In this document: piece by piece, positions 35,201 to 48,300 of the stretch | How positions within the stretch are numbered: position 1 is the first letter of the stretch | How the letters are laid out: each line of letters begins with the position of its first letter | Notes under the pieces: generated by a model | The model's input: the letters and a program-made list of their open reading frames with translations, nothing else | What the model was told of the DNA's origin: nothing | Databases searched by the model: none | DNA from: Plumapathes pennacea | Taxonomy: Eukaryota > Cnidaria > Anthozoa > Antipatharia > Myriopathidae | Reading direction: 5' to 3' | Assembly: GCA_964036295.1 (NCBI GenBank) | Contig: OZ038462.1 | Span: forward strand, 17,923,264-17,987,263 | Length of the DNA stretch: 64,000 nucleotides | Position numbers and translations under genes: made by a program

Positions 35201-38200
35201 TGATAAACGCGTTCTTTATCGCAGCAGAGAAAACGTTTCGTAGTAGTGCTACTTGTACAAGCCGTGTGACATTATCATGGGGTGGTATAGCAAAGAAATA
35301 TGTGTTGTAGTTGTGATCCATGACAAATATTATGCCATCGTAGTCGAATAACAATGTGTATCAGCAGTTGTGGATAAGCTGCTTGGTGTAGTATTTGTTA
35401 GGTTTCAGTTTTAGTTACTTCTGGTAATAGGGTTTTTGTTCATGTCGTTATTCAGATGTTGTAAACAGGAAGCGCGGACACAAAACAAAAGCTCGCTTTG
35501 TCGTTCTCTCATCTGTGAAAGCAATATTGTTTCAACTGCCAGTTAATGTCTGTATTGCTCAAGAAAATTATGGATCCCTGCTTGCTTATAACACATTGAT
35601 CGTGTTCGTTCAAACATTCGTTTTACCCTGATATGTCTTGACAAGCATCCACGCCGTTTAAACTTTCACAAAAGGTAGTAAACCGCTGTACAAAAGTAGC
35701 CGAAATAATTTTTTTATCAGTATATAGCAAATATTCCTCCGGCGTCTCAATTGTTTTATTGTCCGTTGAAGTGCATCTATTTTAGTGTATGATAACCTGC
35801 AAATTTTGCGGCAGGAAATTTAATTCCATAATTAAATATTTGGGTTTTTTTTTGAGCGCTTAACGTATCCGTGTGGTTTTCAATAGTCGAGGTTTTATCG
35901 GCGAGCGAATGATGCAATAATAGCAGGTACTTTCATGTGTTGTTATTAAATTAACATACTTGTATTAAGGTACCACATCTGAAAGAAATTGCAGGAAAAC
36001 TTCAACCAAGAGCGTCGATTTTCTTTCGAGTTTCAATTTCCATTATGACCCATGAAATAGAAAGGAATAAAAAAATCAGTTTCGAGCGGGCAATTTAGAG
36101 AGATAGAGATAACAAAGATGTAATGTACGAAAATAGACCGATATTGATATGTGGTCTGTGTTGGTTTCATATACGTGTAACTTATGACTCATGAATATAT
36201 TTAGCTGTGAGATAAATTGCTCTGCTCGCCGGTGTGCGCGTTGTAGATTGTCCGTCTTCGCCCACGCTCGTTTCGCCCGACACAACTTTCATTTTAGCGC
36301 TGAATTTGGTTTACCCACGATGGTATCTCTCAGAAAACACGCCTCGTCAAAAGCTCGGCTGGCCTTGAGAACGTGTAAAAGGCTGTTTCGTAAATTATAC
36401 GTTGATCGGATGAAGATTGAAAAGCATTTTCAGCCACAGCACACTCCATCAACCGGTATGTTGCATAGCTTTTCCCTCTGCAATATTTGTTAGTTTTATG
36501 TATTTTATATCATCCTGATACTGAAGGTTCGAATGATGAATGTCAACTAGTTGACCTTTATTATGAGAACTTCTGTGGTGATACATTAGGTGGAATTCAC
36601 AGTGAACCGTGAAGATATTTTGTATACGGTGTTGACAAGATAAGGGTTTTGGCGTGACCTGCCTAGTCGTAGTTTAGGGATGGAGGAAAATCCATGATTT
36701 AGACAGGAAAGATTTTACTTGACCCCCGAGGTCTGTGTTTGTCGTCTGTCCTTCTCGTTTGTCTCTACGTACTGTTCCTGTCTTTATCTTTCTCCCTTTA
36801 TCTGGTCTACTCGTCTTTCTGTCTGTCTGTTTATTTGACGTATTTTATTTCTCGTCTCTCTGCCTCTCTGCCTCTCTGCCTTTCTATCTGCGATGGTCTG
36901 TCTGTCTGTTCGTTCGTCTTTTTGTTTGTCTCTCGTACATGTGTTTGTCTGTGTCTAGATTTCGTAATTCGACCAGGCGGCGACCGAAGAGTCAGTTACC
37001 TTTTCTTTTTTTTCTTTTTTTTTTTTTTTTTTCTGCCAAGCCTATATATTATTGGAGACGTTCTTACTTTTGGGTTAGGTTGCTCGCATTAACACGTTCC
37101 AACATAGGTTCGTATTCTAAGCGCAAACGCTCGCCCACAAACTTGTGACACAAGTTAACTTTAATCGGACCAATTCTCCTTCCATCTTTTCTCGGTGTTT
37201 TTTTCATATTATACCGCCAAGCAAAGTCCACCATACAGACTGGCAAATGCCAACTGAGGATACTGTTTTCGTAAACTACACGTGTTGTTTTCTATAACGG
37301 CCTCGTTTTTTGGACAGTCCGACATCATTGTTAAGTGCCGCATCACTTAAATGTAGCTGTGTTTGCCTATAATGTTTACTACCTTTCGTTACTATGGTTT
37401 GTTACTATGGTCACTAGTGTTTACCGAGTTTGTGATTGGTACATTTAAATTCAGGTCGTTGATCTCTAATGTTCAAACTACAAAGGGTCCAATGCTGCAA
37501 TACTGAATAAATCTGATAAATATGCATGAATCGGATTACTAATAGAGGAATTTGAGTCTAAGTCTAAGACATATTAAAGTATGGCTTTAATAATCATGGT
37601 GTAGTTGACATTTGTAAAAGTTATATGGTTTATTTTGTGTGTATGATATTGAGTTATTGTCAACTCTGCTTGGCTGCTTCTAGTGGCTTATTGTTGCGTT
37701 GAGTTACGGTTGTTGTTGTTTTCAACATTTCTGTCTTGATCGTTTCTGTTTCTTCTGCTGCTAAACTTGATGTGCCTTTTGTCATTGTTGTTGCTGCTGC
37801 TGCTGCAGGATTTGATGTTGCCTTTTTTTCTTGTTGCTGCCGACGTAAAGATATTGTTTATTCTTCATGAGCCTGTTGTAATTCGTTGGTTTCTTACTGT
37901 TGTTATTCGTTGCTACAGTATGTTGTTACCTTCATTAAGTTTTCTTTTTGCCAACTTAACGATATGCACTAATCAATCCGCAGGGACCGCTGGTACATAC
38001 GATGCGAAGCTTTTGTCCTCGTTGTCTGACACGGAACAAAAACGGCAGGTTTGTGCAGTTGTTCAGCGCTTTAAAGCGTTTTGTTTTCAATCAATACCAG
38101 AAACCTTTTCGGCGCTCTATTTGTGCCCAGTGTTATTTTTGTTTTGAACATGACCGATTAGTGAAAAGGGACATTTAATGTCATCACCTGACGTATATAT

Positions 38201-41200
38201 ATTCAAAAGGACAGAAAAACTGAAGTTAACCGCAGTAAATAGAATTTGTTTTGATTCATGAACAATTCTGTAACCGCCTATTTTAAGCGTGCGATCACCT
38301 TATTTTGAGTCAGCGATCATTGCACAAAACTGTAGAAGCCACAGTAAAATTCAAGTGAAGTTTTCGTAGTTCGTCTTCCCCGAGACTTAGGCAAGAAACT
38401 CAAAAACTGATACTCGCTACTCAATTATATGCTAGTTTAATACGTTTTCTATGACATAACGGTTGTGCCCAAGAAAACGTGTTTAAATTGAGTTTACCTC
38501 GAGTTAGATGAGCAGTGGAAACGAACGAACGCTGACCAACGGACTTGACGTTAAAAACGTATTTCCGTGGTGCCATTCCTTTTACCCATTTGGTGTCATT
38601 AACTCGACTTTTAATTCTTTTCTCATTCTTTACCTTTTGTTTTTGTTTTTTTTCTTCTTCTTCTTCTTCTTCTTCTTCCGGTAGAATGTGATCTATGAGT
38701 TGATTAACACAGAGCAGACCTACATGGATGACTTGAGTTTGACCTTGGAAGTGTTCTTCAACCCCATGGCTGAATCTGGAATGCTGAGTGAGCAGGAGTT
38801 GAACTCTGTGTTTGTCAACTGGAGAGAGCTGATTAGCACAAACATGAAACTATTAAAGTAAGTCAAAGTGAGAGCAGGTGAATCAGTGAGTGAATGAGTA
38901 ACTATTGATTTTGATTTTCGACAGTCATCCAAAATCCGATATGAGACTAGGATGCCATTCTTTTGCTCACAAAACAGCTTCACGTAACAAATATAACAAC
39001 TAGAATATACCAAATATAACAACCAGAATATACCAAATATAACAACTAGAATATACCAAATATAACAACCAGAATATACCAAATATAACAACTAGAATAT
39101 ACCAAATATAACAACTAGAATATACCAAATATAACAACTAGAATATAACAAATATAACAACTAGAATATACCAAATATAACAACTAGAATATACCAAATA
39201 TAACAACCAGAATATACCAAATATAACAACCAGAATATACCAAATATAACAACCAGAATATACCAAATATAACAACCAGAATATACCAAATATAACAACT
39301 AGAATATACCAAATATAACAACTAGAATATACCAAATATAACAACTAGAATATACCAAATATAACAACCAGAATATACCAAATATAACAACCAGAATATA
39401 CCAAATATAACAACCAGAATATACCAAATATAACAACCAGAATATACCAAATATAACAACTAGAATATACCAAATATAACAACTAGAATATACCAAATAT
39501 AACAACTAGAATATACCAAATATAACAACCAGAATATACCAAATATAACAACTAGAATATACCAAATATAACAACCAGAATATACCAAATATAACAACCA
39601 GAATATACCAAATATAACAACTAGAATATACCAAATATAACAACTAGAATATACCAAATATAACAACCAGCCTGGAGTGTTTCAAGTTTCCCGTCTATTC
39701 TGTTTGCTGATGCTGTTTGTTATCTACTTTTGTCACTGATCTTTCACTGTTTGCTATTTTGTTTGTAAATACCTTTATTCCAATCTCCAGATCTTTCATT
39801 GTACGCAAGAAGATGAGTGATAACGGCCGTATCATGATGATCGGTGACATTCTTTGTGAACAGGTGAGGACGTACGCCGATGCCCTACCCCTCCCCCCAA
39901 AACTATAGAGAAATGCATTCTGTTTTCAGTTCTTGACATTATTTGCCTCGTCCCAGTCACTCCTCCATTTATGCGGGATGTTTAGCAAGAGTTCGTGGGC
40001 ACGAGCACTTGCCCAACTTCCTCGCGTTAAAGACAGCACGTTTAATTTATTTCCTTTCAGAACACATTTTATGTGTTATTGCATGTACAACTAATGTTCC
40101 AAGTCACAAACTTTCCATAGATCTGTGAATAAACTCTGCAGAAACAAGTCGAATTTGGGCTGTTCATTAGTGTCTTTAGCTTAGTACGCGCTGTTCATTC
40201 GCTGTTCGTTTTAGCTCTCCCGGATGTCGTCTTACGTGCGGTTCTGCAGCTGTCAGCTTAAGGCCTGCCTACTGCTCCAGCAGAAAATAGAAAGCAGCCC
40301 AGAGTTCAAGCAGTTTGAGAAGGTACGTGACGCTAGTGCGTGGCGGTTTAGTCTCTTTGTTGCCAATCCACTGCCAAAATGGTATTTGCTCAAATTACAG
40401 TGTAGGTCGTTATGTATTACTGGATTTAGCTGTTTTGTTTGTTTGTTTGTTTTCGTTTGTTTGTTTGATTGTTTTGTCTTTTGTTTTTTGTCTTTCAAAG
40501 AAATGTGCGGCAGACAGGCGAGCCAGTGGTTTACCACTGAGTAGCTATTTGCTGAAACCTTTGCAACGTGTCTGCAAGTATCCCTTGCTTATAAGAGAGG
40601 TAAGGATATAGCAGTAAGGCTGTATCAAACTATGTGTTTGTAGTTTTGATCCTGGCTTGAAGGAAGATTAAAGGGAATGAGAAGCATTAACGTGTAAAGG
40701 ACAATTAATGCGAATTGGTGTAGCAACCAAAACTGAACATTACTTTAGAAAACGGTACAATTTTTCCACCGAAGGCGAGGAAACGAGCAGACGAAAGAAG
40801 GGATTTATGGGTTGGAGACTATGTGGTACATCGGAGTACAACAGAACTATTGAGAAAGAGAAGAAGAGGAGGTTCAGGCAAAATTGTTGTCAGCGCGTGT
40901 GATGTGAAACACACACTCAGTCACATAACTCACTCACTCACTTTTGTCAACTGCAGCTGTTGAAATACACTCCAGAAGGCCATTTCGATCGAAGCAATTT
41001 AGAGACCGCTTTGGAGCGAGCTGAAGAGCTTTGTCAACAGGTCAGTACAAGTAAAGGGAAAAGGAACAAACTCTCCTCTATGTCGTGATGACAATAGAAA
41101 GGAGGTGTTTTAGTGTTTTCTTTCTTAAATCAAACCAAAACCAGTAGCTCACAGCGACAATCACGGAGATCGTGAGAGAGAAGACACAAAAATCCGCGCT

Positions 41201-42273
41201 TTGTTGTCAAATCAGTAATTACCGCGAGAAATGCAATCACCACTTGCTTAAATGCACGAGCACCTTGCATTGGTACAGTATAGACTTTATTTTCTCTTGT
41301 GTTATCAGGTGAATGAAGGAGTGCGATCACAGGAGAACACCGACCGCTTAGAGTGGCTACAACATCACGTGAACTTGGAGGGGATAGGAGAGGTACAAGA
41401 CAAAAGACTGATACAGTGTATCTGTCTCTATTTTTATTTCTACTTCTTTTCCCTTGCCTTGTTTTCGTCCTTCTCTTTTGTCTTTTCTCCCACTTCCCCT
41501 TATTCTAACTTCCCCGACCTCGCGTCGCGTTCCGTTGCGTTACGTTGCGTCTCTCCTCCTTTCTATTTCATTGAATGTGTTCATTTCCCTTCTCCCCTCT
41601 ATAATCTAATCTCGAATTGTCTCATGCTGTAATTTCCTATATTTTTTGCTCTCTGCCCCATAGCGTCTGATATTTAACTCGAGCACCAACTGCCTCGGTC
41701 AAAGAAAACTCCTGCACTCGGGCACATTATGGAAGGTCAGTAATTCCCTCATGAACCCACTGTTGTCCTTGTCATAATTGTCACAGCCTTCTTTGTCGCT
41801 TATCCGTGTTATGTTAGTCCCTTCATATAGTTTCTAAAACTTTGTACATTGATGTGTCAACTTTTTTTGTAATTTCCTATTTATTGCCGAATGCTTTTAT
41901 TATCACAGTAATGTATATTCAACAGACTCTATTCGTTTCAGGCTAATTTTGATTTAAATTAAGAATGAGAAGTGAGGGGTGGATTGGTGGGGATGTATCC
42001 CAGTCGAAAGCTGAATATGCTCACCATGTACCAGCAACGTTTATTTACTTTCTTTTTTTCCCCTGTAGGTCAAAAGCGGCAAGGAGCTAAAAGCGTTCCT
42101 GTTCAACGACTTTCTGTTGTTAACAAGACCACAGAGTTCCATTACTGGAAGCTTGTCAAAGAAAATTGGTTTTGATTCAGTTGATTCAGACGTTATGTAT
42201 TCGATATATAGAAAGGTAAGAGCTGTTGAAGAAGCTGCATCTGCCTGGCGGCGTTTTAAAGTTGTCCAATTTA

Positions 42274-42315
<42 letters not shown>

Positions 42316-45300
42316 TCTATTATCTTACGATGAACAGTAAAGATCTCTTTACTTTCGTCACGTTGAAAGCGTTCTAATCAATAGTATTTATTGGCTGTAT
42401 TACGTATTGTGACTATTTTTCCTATTCTTGTTTCAGCCCATCGTCTTAAATGAAGTGATCGTAAAACACAAAGAGTCAAACAGTAAGTTGCCGTCGCGTA
42501 CAAATCTGGTCAAAAGTGTTCATAGAGTATTATCAAAATATTCTCAAAACTATCTTGTGCGGTAGCTAACGTTTTGTTATGTCGTCCAGGTGATGAGATG
42601 GTCTTCCAATTGTCACACATTGACCGCATATACGCTTTCAGAACGGAAAGTAAAACCGAAAGGTAAGACTGTGTTAAGTGTGTGTTATTCCCCCGTGTGT
42701 GATTGCTTTGGTTTTGGGTTTGTACGCTTTCCGATCGGTTCTAACAAGTTTAGAAACATTTTTGACCAATGAAGAGCAAAAGGAAAAGCTGGTTGAAGTA
42801 TTCTCGAGTAATTGGCAACGGCGTGTTCTCGCACTGCTGATTGGGTAGTAACACAAATCTCAATTACTCGGTTTTGGTTTTGGTTTGCTCGTACTTCTAA
42901 TTGGTTCAACGTGTTTTTGCCCGCCTCATGGACTGGCTCTGTGATTGCTTTAGTTTTCGACAGTCATCTGAAAAGCGCTCTAATTTTTGGGAAATATCAT
43001 TTCATTGTGTGTGAACTTCTATTCCAGGAACCGTTGGGTTGAAAGCCTTGAAAAGGCGTCTGAAGATTACATTCACACGGAACGATCGATGAGACAAAAA
43101 CTACACAGAGGTTAGGCAGAGTTTTATACTTGGTACCTTGAACCTAAGCAGATAACTTCACGGTCTGGTCCCAGTTGCTTAAAGCACTGGGTTAGATTTA
43201 AAGTTTTCTTTATTTTTAATCCTGAAATTAGGAAGCTTCAGCTTCCAAAACGACTTACTTTTTACGACTTACGTTTTTGGTTAGTCTTCGATCAAAATTC
43301 TGCAGTTTGTTCACCAAAACCCTTGGAAGTAATAATTGGTTCATCCTGGGTTAGCTTAATCGAGCTTCGAATGTCCAGACCCTAGTGTAGTGTTATCAAG
43401 CATGATAACAATAGGAACTGGTTCCCAGTTAATGTCTACCTGCATGCATGTCACACTAAAAGACAAAAACAAGCAAACGAAAACATTAACGTTTTTACCA
43501 GGAGAATGAGTAGTACACTTTTATCGGACTCTTTTTTCCTCTTATGCGCTGGTTATAAATGCAAGTACAATTTTTCTTGCGTTCCTTTTCTTTCGTTAAT
43601 CTATAGCGCGCTCTTTCCACTCGTCTGGAGGACTGGGGAACCTCACCGTCACTTTACTCGAAGGAGTCGACCTACACGCAGCCGACCCCAACGGTAAGAG
43701 AGTTTGTGGTACGGGACGCGAGGGTTAGTAAAGCCTTGTTTTGTTTCTCTTTCTTTCTTTTTTTTTCTTTTTTTTTTTTTTTTTCTCTTTTGTTTTTGTT
43801 TGTTTGTTTGTTGATGAATATCAGTCAAGGAGGATATATTATTTCTAGCTTTGTAGACTGGCTAGATGCTTGTATTCACGTTCAAATATATTTATTTCCC
43901 TGTCAGCTAGCGAACAATTTTATCATTAGTTCATTTGTAGTGTGTGAACGTGCTTTCTAAGAATGTTCAAGAAAGATTTTTTTGCAAGAACAGGTTTCTC
44001 TCTTAGAGTATACTCAAGCTTCTGAGAAAGTGAATTATGAGGCGCCATTACAATGTGTTTATGATCGATTATGCTTCGGTTTGGTTAACGTTTTATTTTG
44101 TTACACAATGCACTGTAATACCCCTCTTTGCAACTTGTCTCGCAACGAGAAATTGCAAGGCTGGGTTGCAGGGACACTAGAACAGACCAACTTAATTTTT
44201 TTCCCGTTGATAGTTGGCAAGGACGTTGCCTGAATGTCTGACACCCAACAACAACGTGCGATGCTTTGCTGTCACTAATTGCATGAAAAGTTGCTTCCTG
44301 CAACGTAAAATTGAACTCAATACCAGATGAATCGTACGTGTTTAAAAGCGAGTTATTGTGTACTACCAATCTTGAATAACAGCTGGTTTAAGGAAAAACT
44401 ATCCCACGTTTAAAGTGCTGGAGTTGCGATTTATTTGTTCAACCGCAGCCATAATTATGACTACAAGTGTAGCACTCCAACAGCACTCACTCACTCCACG
44501 ATAGCCATAGCTTCAGCTGAGCCCGACTGATTTTGCTTTTGTGAGCGAAATAGAGGCGTTTGCCATTTAGTAGGCGAAGTAATTCAATATAGAAACTGAT
44601 AGCTGTAAAGAGCTTACTCGAAATCGTGCGACTTGCACAGACATATATGTGTATTTAAGATAATATTCTAGACATATCTGTTCATTTAAGTTTTAGTGCT
44701 TCTCGACCCTTTCACAGTCAATAGACTTTTAAAAACTGTGCTAAAGAAGACTGCATTGAAAGTATATTTTCTTTCTTTTTCTTTTGCCTTTTTTCTATTT
44801 GAAAGTATTCGTCGAGAATTTTGGCTCCTTCACTCAAAGTAGGCTTAAAAGCAAGCGAGAGAGACACTCAGGGAGACTTTTATTCAAACGAAGTATTTAT
44901 CGTGGGTGGAATATTCAGATATCATACACACACAGCGCGTTTTCAGGAAATTGATAAGAAAAATAATGACGTACGTGTATATAATACATTTTGAAACTGT
45001 AAATCTGTTTGTTTTAAAATTAAATCCCACCCAATTCTAGTACTTTCTTTCAGAACCGACTGCCTGTTGACTGAAGCTCTGACATGCAATGAAAAAAACA
45101 AATACAAAAAAAAAATGCATCGCTAATCAGACTTTTAGTTCAATCTGTAATCCTATTGAAGCTAGGGTTAGCTAAGTCCCTGTTTATGGAGAAAGGTTGT
45201 GCTAGGGACCAGAGACATGGGTGGGTCAGCTATCCGTATGTTTCTTTTGAACGAAACCAGTTGACAAGGGAAGATACTGAAAATTGGATTTGCATTTTTT

Positions 45301-48300
45301 CATATTTGCTCACGATCTCCTTTGACAATCAGCTGTTTTTCTGTTATAAGTCTAATACGATCTTCGAGTAAATAGTTGCACTCGAACTTACGATTTTTGG
45401 CGACCGATATTGATAACATTGGTCAGTGAGACATACTGTAGACATTGCACGCTCACAGCTGAACAACTACCATTCTGTTTGTTACTCTTCTTTCTTTCTC
45501 CTGTTTTGCCGTATTCTTGCTTTTATTTCTCGAGTTATAATTAAGGTTACGGTTTCTACTTTTCTCTTCTCTATTAACAAAGTTTCAGGTTTTGTAAAAC
45601 CTCTCGAAAGGCGATCCGATAATTGGAACTTGCGAACGCGTAAACAAACGGATTAAAAGCGCAGTTGCTGTAAACTAGGAACGTGGAAACTTTATAAAAT
45701 ACGCTAGAAGTTAATACCATGAACGCCGAACCCATAATAAAGGGCACAAAACAAACCAGAAAAAGAACAGTGACCGTTAGCAGCATAAAAACAATCCTCT
45801 TCTTAGAACGAGCATCTTCTCTGGCGGAAGCGCTCTGAACACTTGAAGAAAAGACCGTGTCACTGAAGAACATGCCTCGAATTATGCTGAAGTAGCATAA
45901 AGTTATAATGAGTAAAGCTCCAATCACTATCAATGCTAGCGCTCCCCAGTAGAAGGGAGCGGCTTGAATTACAGGCCAGTAAATTACACAGGCTTTTAGT
46001 TCCTCCGAGTAATTTTCGAAGATAAACAGGGGCGCCACCAAAACGATCGCAACTCCCCAAATGAGGGCGATAGCGTATCGCACGTTGTGCGTGGTCAGTA
46101 ATCGATGCATGTCCATTGGCCTCATGAGAGCCTTGTAACGCTCCACGGAGATCAGAGCGAGTGTGAGACCCGAGACGACCAAGGTGATTCCGGAGACAAG
46201 ATGCATTGTGATAAACTTGCAAAAAAAGTCGCCAAGGTTTCCGCTCGGGTGAGGGACGAAACGCATCGTAACAGCCGGCATACACCAGATTAATGTGAGT
46301 AGGTCGGCGACGGCCAAATTTGCGAGGAGAATGTTCGTCGTAGACTTCATCGAGCGCTTCGTTCTAACGACTGATATGACGAGCGAATTGCCTGCAGTCC
46401 CGAGGAGAACTATAAATGCGTACACTGGCATCAATGCTACATCGATCGTCATGGTGCGAGAATTCCATCCAACAGTATCATTCATGTTGAGAGTTCTTCG
46501 TGTGTTTCTTGGTCTTCGCCCGGAACCGTTAACAGTCGGAATGCTTTCTATTCTCAGTATTGATTCATTTGCTGGGATACTTCAACTATGATATAATTTC
46601 ACACAGGCTCTTGACAGCTTGCTTGTCAGGAGTTGTGCAATCTGCACTTTCTCGGAAGCAAGCTTGCTGGATTTTAATCTCTTCTAAGGGCCGCGCGGCC
46701 AACTTATGACAGCTTCAATCTTTGATTGCTTTTGAAACAATTCCCCTCGCGGTTTTCTTTACTTTTTTTTTTTTTTTTTTTTTTGTTTTTGTTTTTGTTT
46801 TTTTCAATGCTTCAAAATTGCCATTCGAGTGCAGTGAATCCTTTTGTTGGGCGTCATTTTCATTGCTTTTGTTAAGTGTGGAGGAGTATGACACAAAGGC
46901 TAGACCGAAAGTGCTTCTTGTTTGTTGTCCGTTTTTAATTTTGACGTGGAGCAGCTGCGTAAACTGTGGTGATGAATTGTCCGCCTGGTTTTCTTTCAAT
47001 TCTTTCAGCTCCGAACTATTAATATATCCACTTTGTAGCACCTGAGAAATCATCCATGCATTTCACCTGTCGCAAGCGTTTGGTGTCTCCATAAATTCGA
47101 AGTAAACATGACTTGGTTGGATGCAATTAGTTGGGCACTTATGAAACAAGCAGAGCAACTTGATATAAACAGAAAGTGTAATATATTTTGTATTGTAAAT
47201 TGCCGGTTGTTCAATTTATTTTTTACTGTTTTTGAAGGCTGCAGGCCCAAATAATACCTAAAGGTGTGAGCACTGAAATGAAAAATCTCAATGATAGCAT
47301 TCTAATAACGTTTTTCACTTCCTTATTAACAGGACGAGTTCTTTTTTCGCTTCCGATTTTTAATTTAGACAGAGATGCTAACAAATATCAGAATTCAACT
47401 TATTGATGTTTTGTTTCATTTAAGTCACAGGATGTTTCATAATGTATCTTGTTGATGCATATAAGTTAATACGTTGTGTTCAGTTTTTGGCCCTTCTCTT
47501 TTGAGTGCTTATTCACATGTGATTGTATTGATTCTGCTGGGAGCTAATTTGCAGTCGGACTGCGCACTTTGGACAGTACGGAACTTGGTTTTCGGCCGTG
47601 TGCCTGATGTCTGAGTCAGCAGTCATTGCACAAAACTGTGGATTCAAGTGTAGATTTTGTAGTTCGCTAGTAAGCTCATAAAACGTGTTTCCGCGGTGAC
47701 CGCATCATCACCCTCCATCCACACTCACTGTTTTCTTCTCTTTTCATTTTTTTTCTTTTTTTCATTTTTTTTTTTCATTTTTTTTTTTTTTTTTGCTCTT
47801 CTTTCTGCTCGTTTATTCGTTCTGCATTATTTACTTATTTATTTTTTCTGTATTCTTCTATAAAATAAAGGCTTAAGTGACCCGTACTGTGAAGTCAATA
47901 TGGGAAGCCAGGAGTACCGCACGAAAGTCGTCCCGCAAACGTTAAACCCGAAATGGAATTCGACGGTAAGGAAACGTTTCACTGCACCCAACACCCCCCC
48001 CCCCCCCCCCCCCTTTTTTTACGCCCACCTGCACTTTTCTTGGTATCGTCTGAACTTAGAGTTTCCTAATATTATATTGACTTGGGGGTGGAGGGCTAGG
48101 TGGTTGGTGAAGGGTATCTAAATGAACTGTCTATACGGTATTTATACTTTCGCCATCACTCTTCGATTTTTGCTTTCTCTTACTATAACTATATCACACA
48201 GTACAGACAACTTGGTATTTGATAGCTTGTTTTTTTTTTTGTTTTTCTTTTTTTTGTTTTTGTTTTTGTTTTTTTTTTGTTTTGTTTTTGTTTTTTATCG

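Larger units (their letters stand above)
30463..37983 (+). other. Intersectin intron 23 (7.5 kb)
   Basis: The largest intron separates the SH3 exons from the DH-PH-C2 exons. It holds a hairpin (31368-31451), a tandem repeat (31730-32190), G-runs (33597-33694), TCTG-rich low complexity (36740-36960) and a candidate alternative first exon (36320-36455). Nothing else convincing was seen. Confidence 0.7.
43694..47870 (+). other. Intersectin intron 36 hosting an antisense GPCR
   Basis: A 4.2-kb intron. Besides the GPCR it holds poly(T) tracts (43750-43785, 46765-46785, 47745-47790) and a dispersed repeat fragment (47605-47715). No other coding exon seen. Confidence 0.75.

Noticed and set aside
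36735-37148. Leu/Ser/Phe-rich frames resembling membrane proteins
   Set aside because: They translate TCTG/TCTC low-complexity and a poly(T) tract. No domain, and no splice context.
39138-39666. Three long Tyr/Ile/Leu-rich frames on the - strand
   Set aside because: They are the 23-bp minisatellite read through all three frames; the exact 161-bp spacing is repeat structure, not a gene family.
46715-47053. Lys-rich frame ending next to the GPCR
   Set aside because: Crosses a poly(T) tract; no homology. The + strand mirror is equally spurious.
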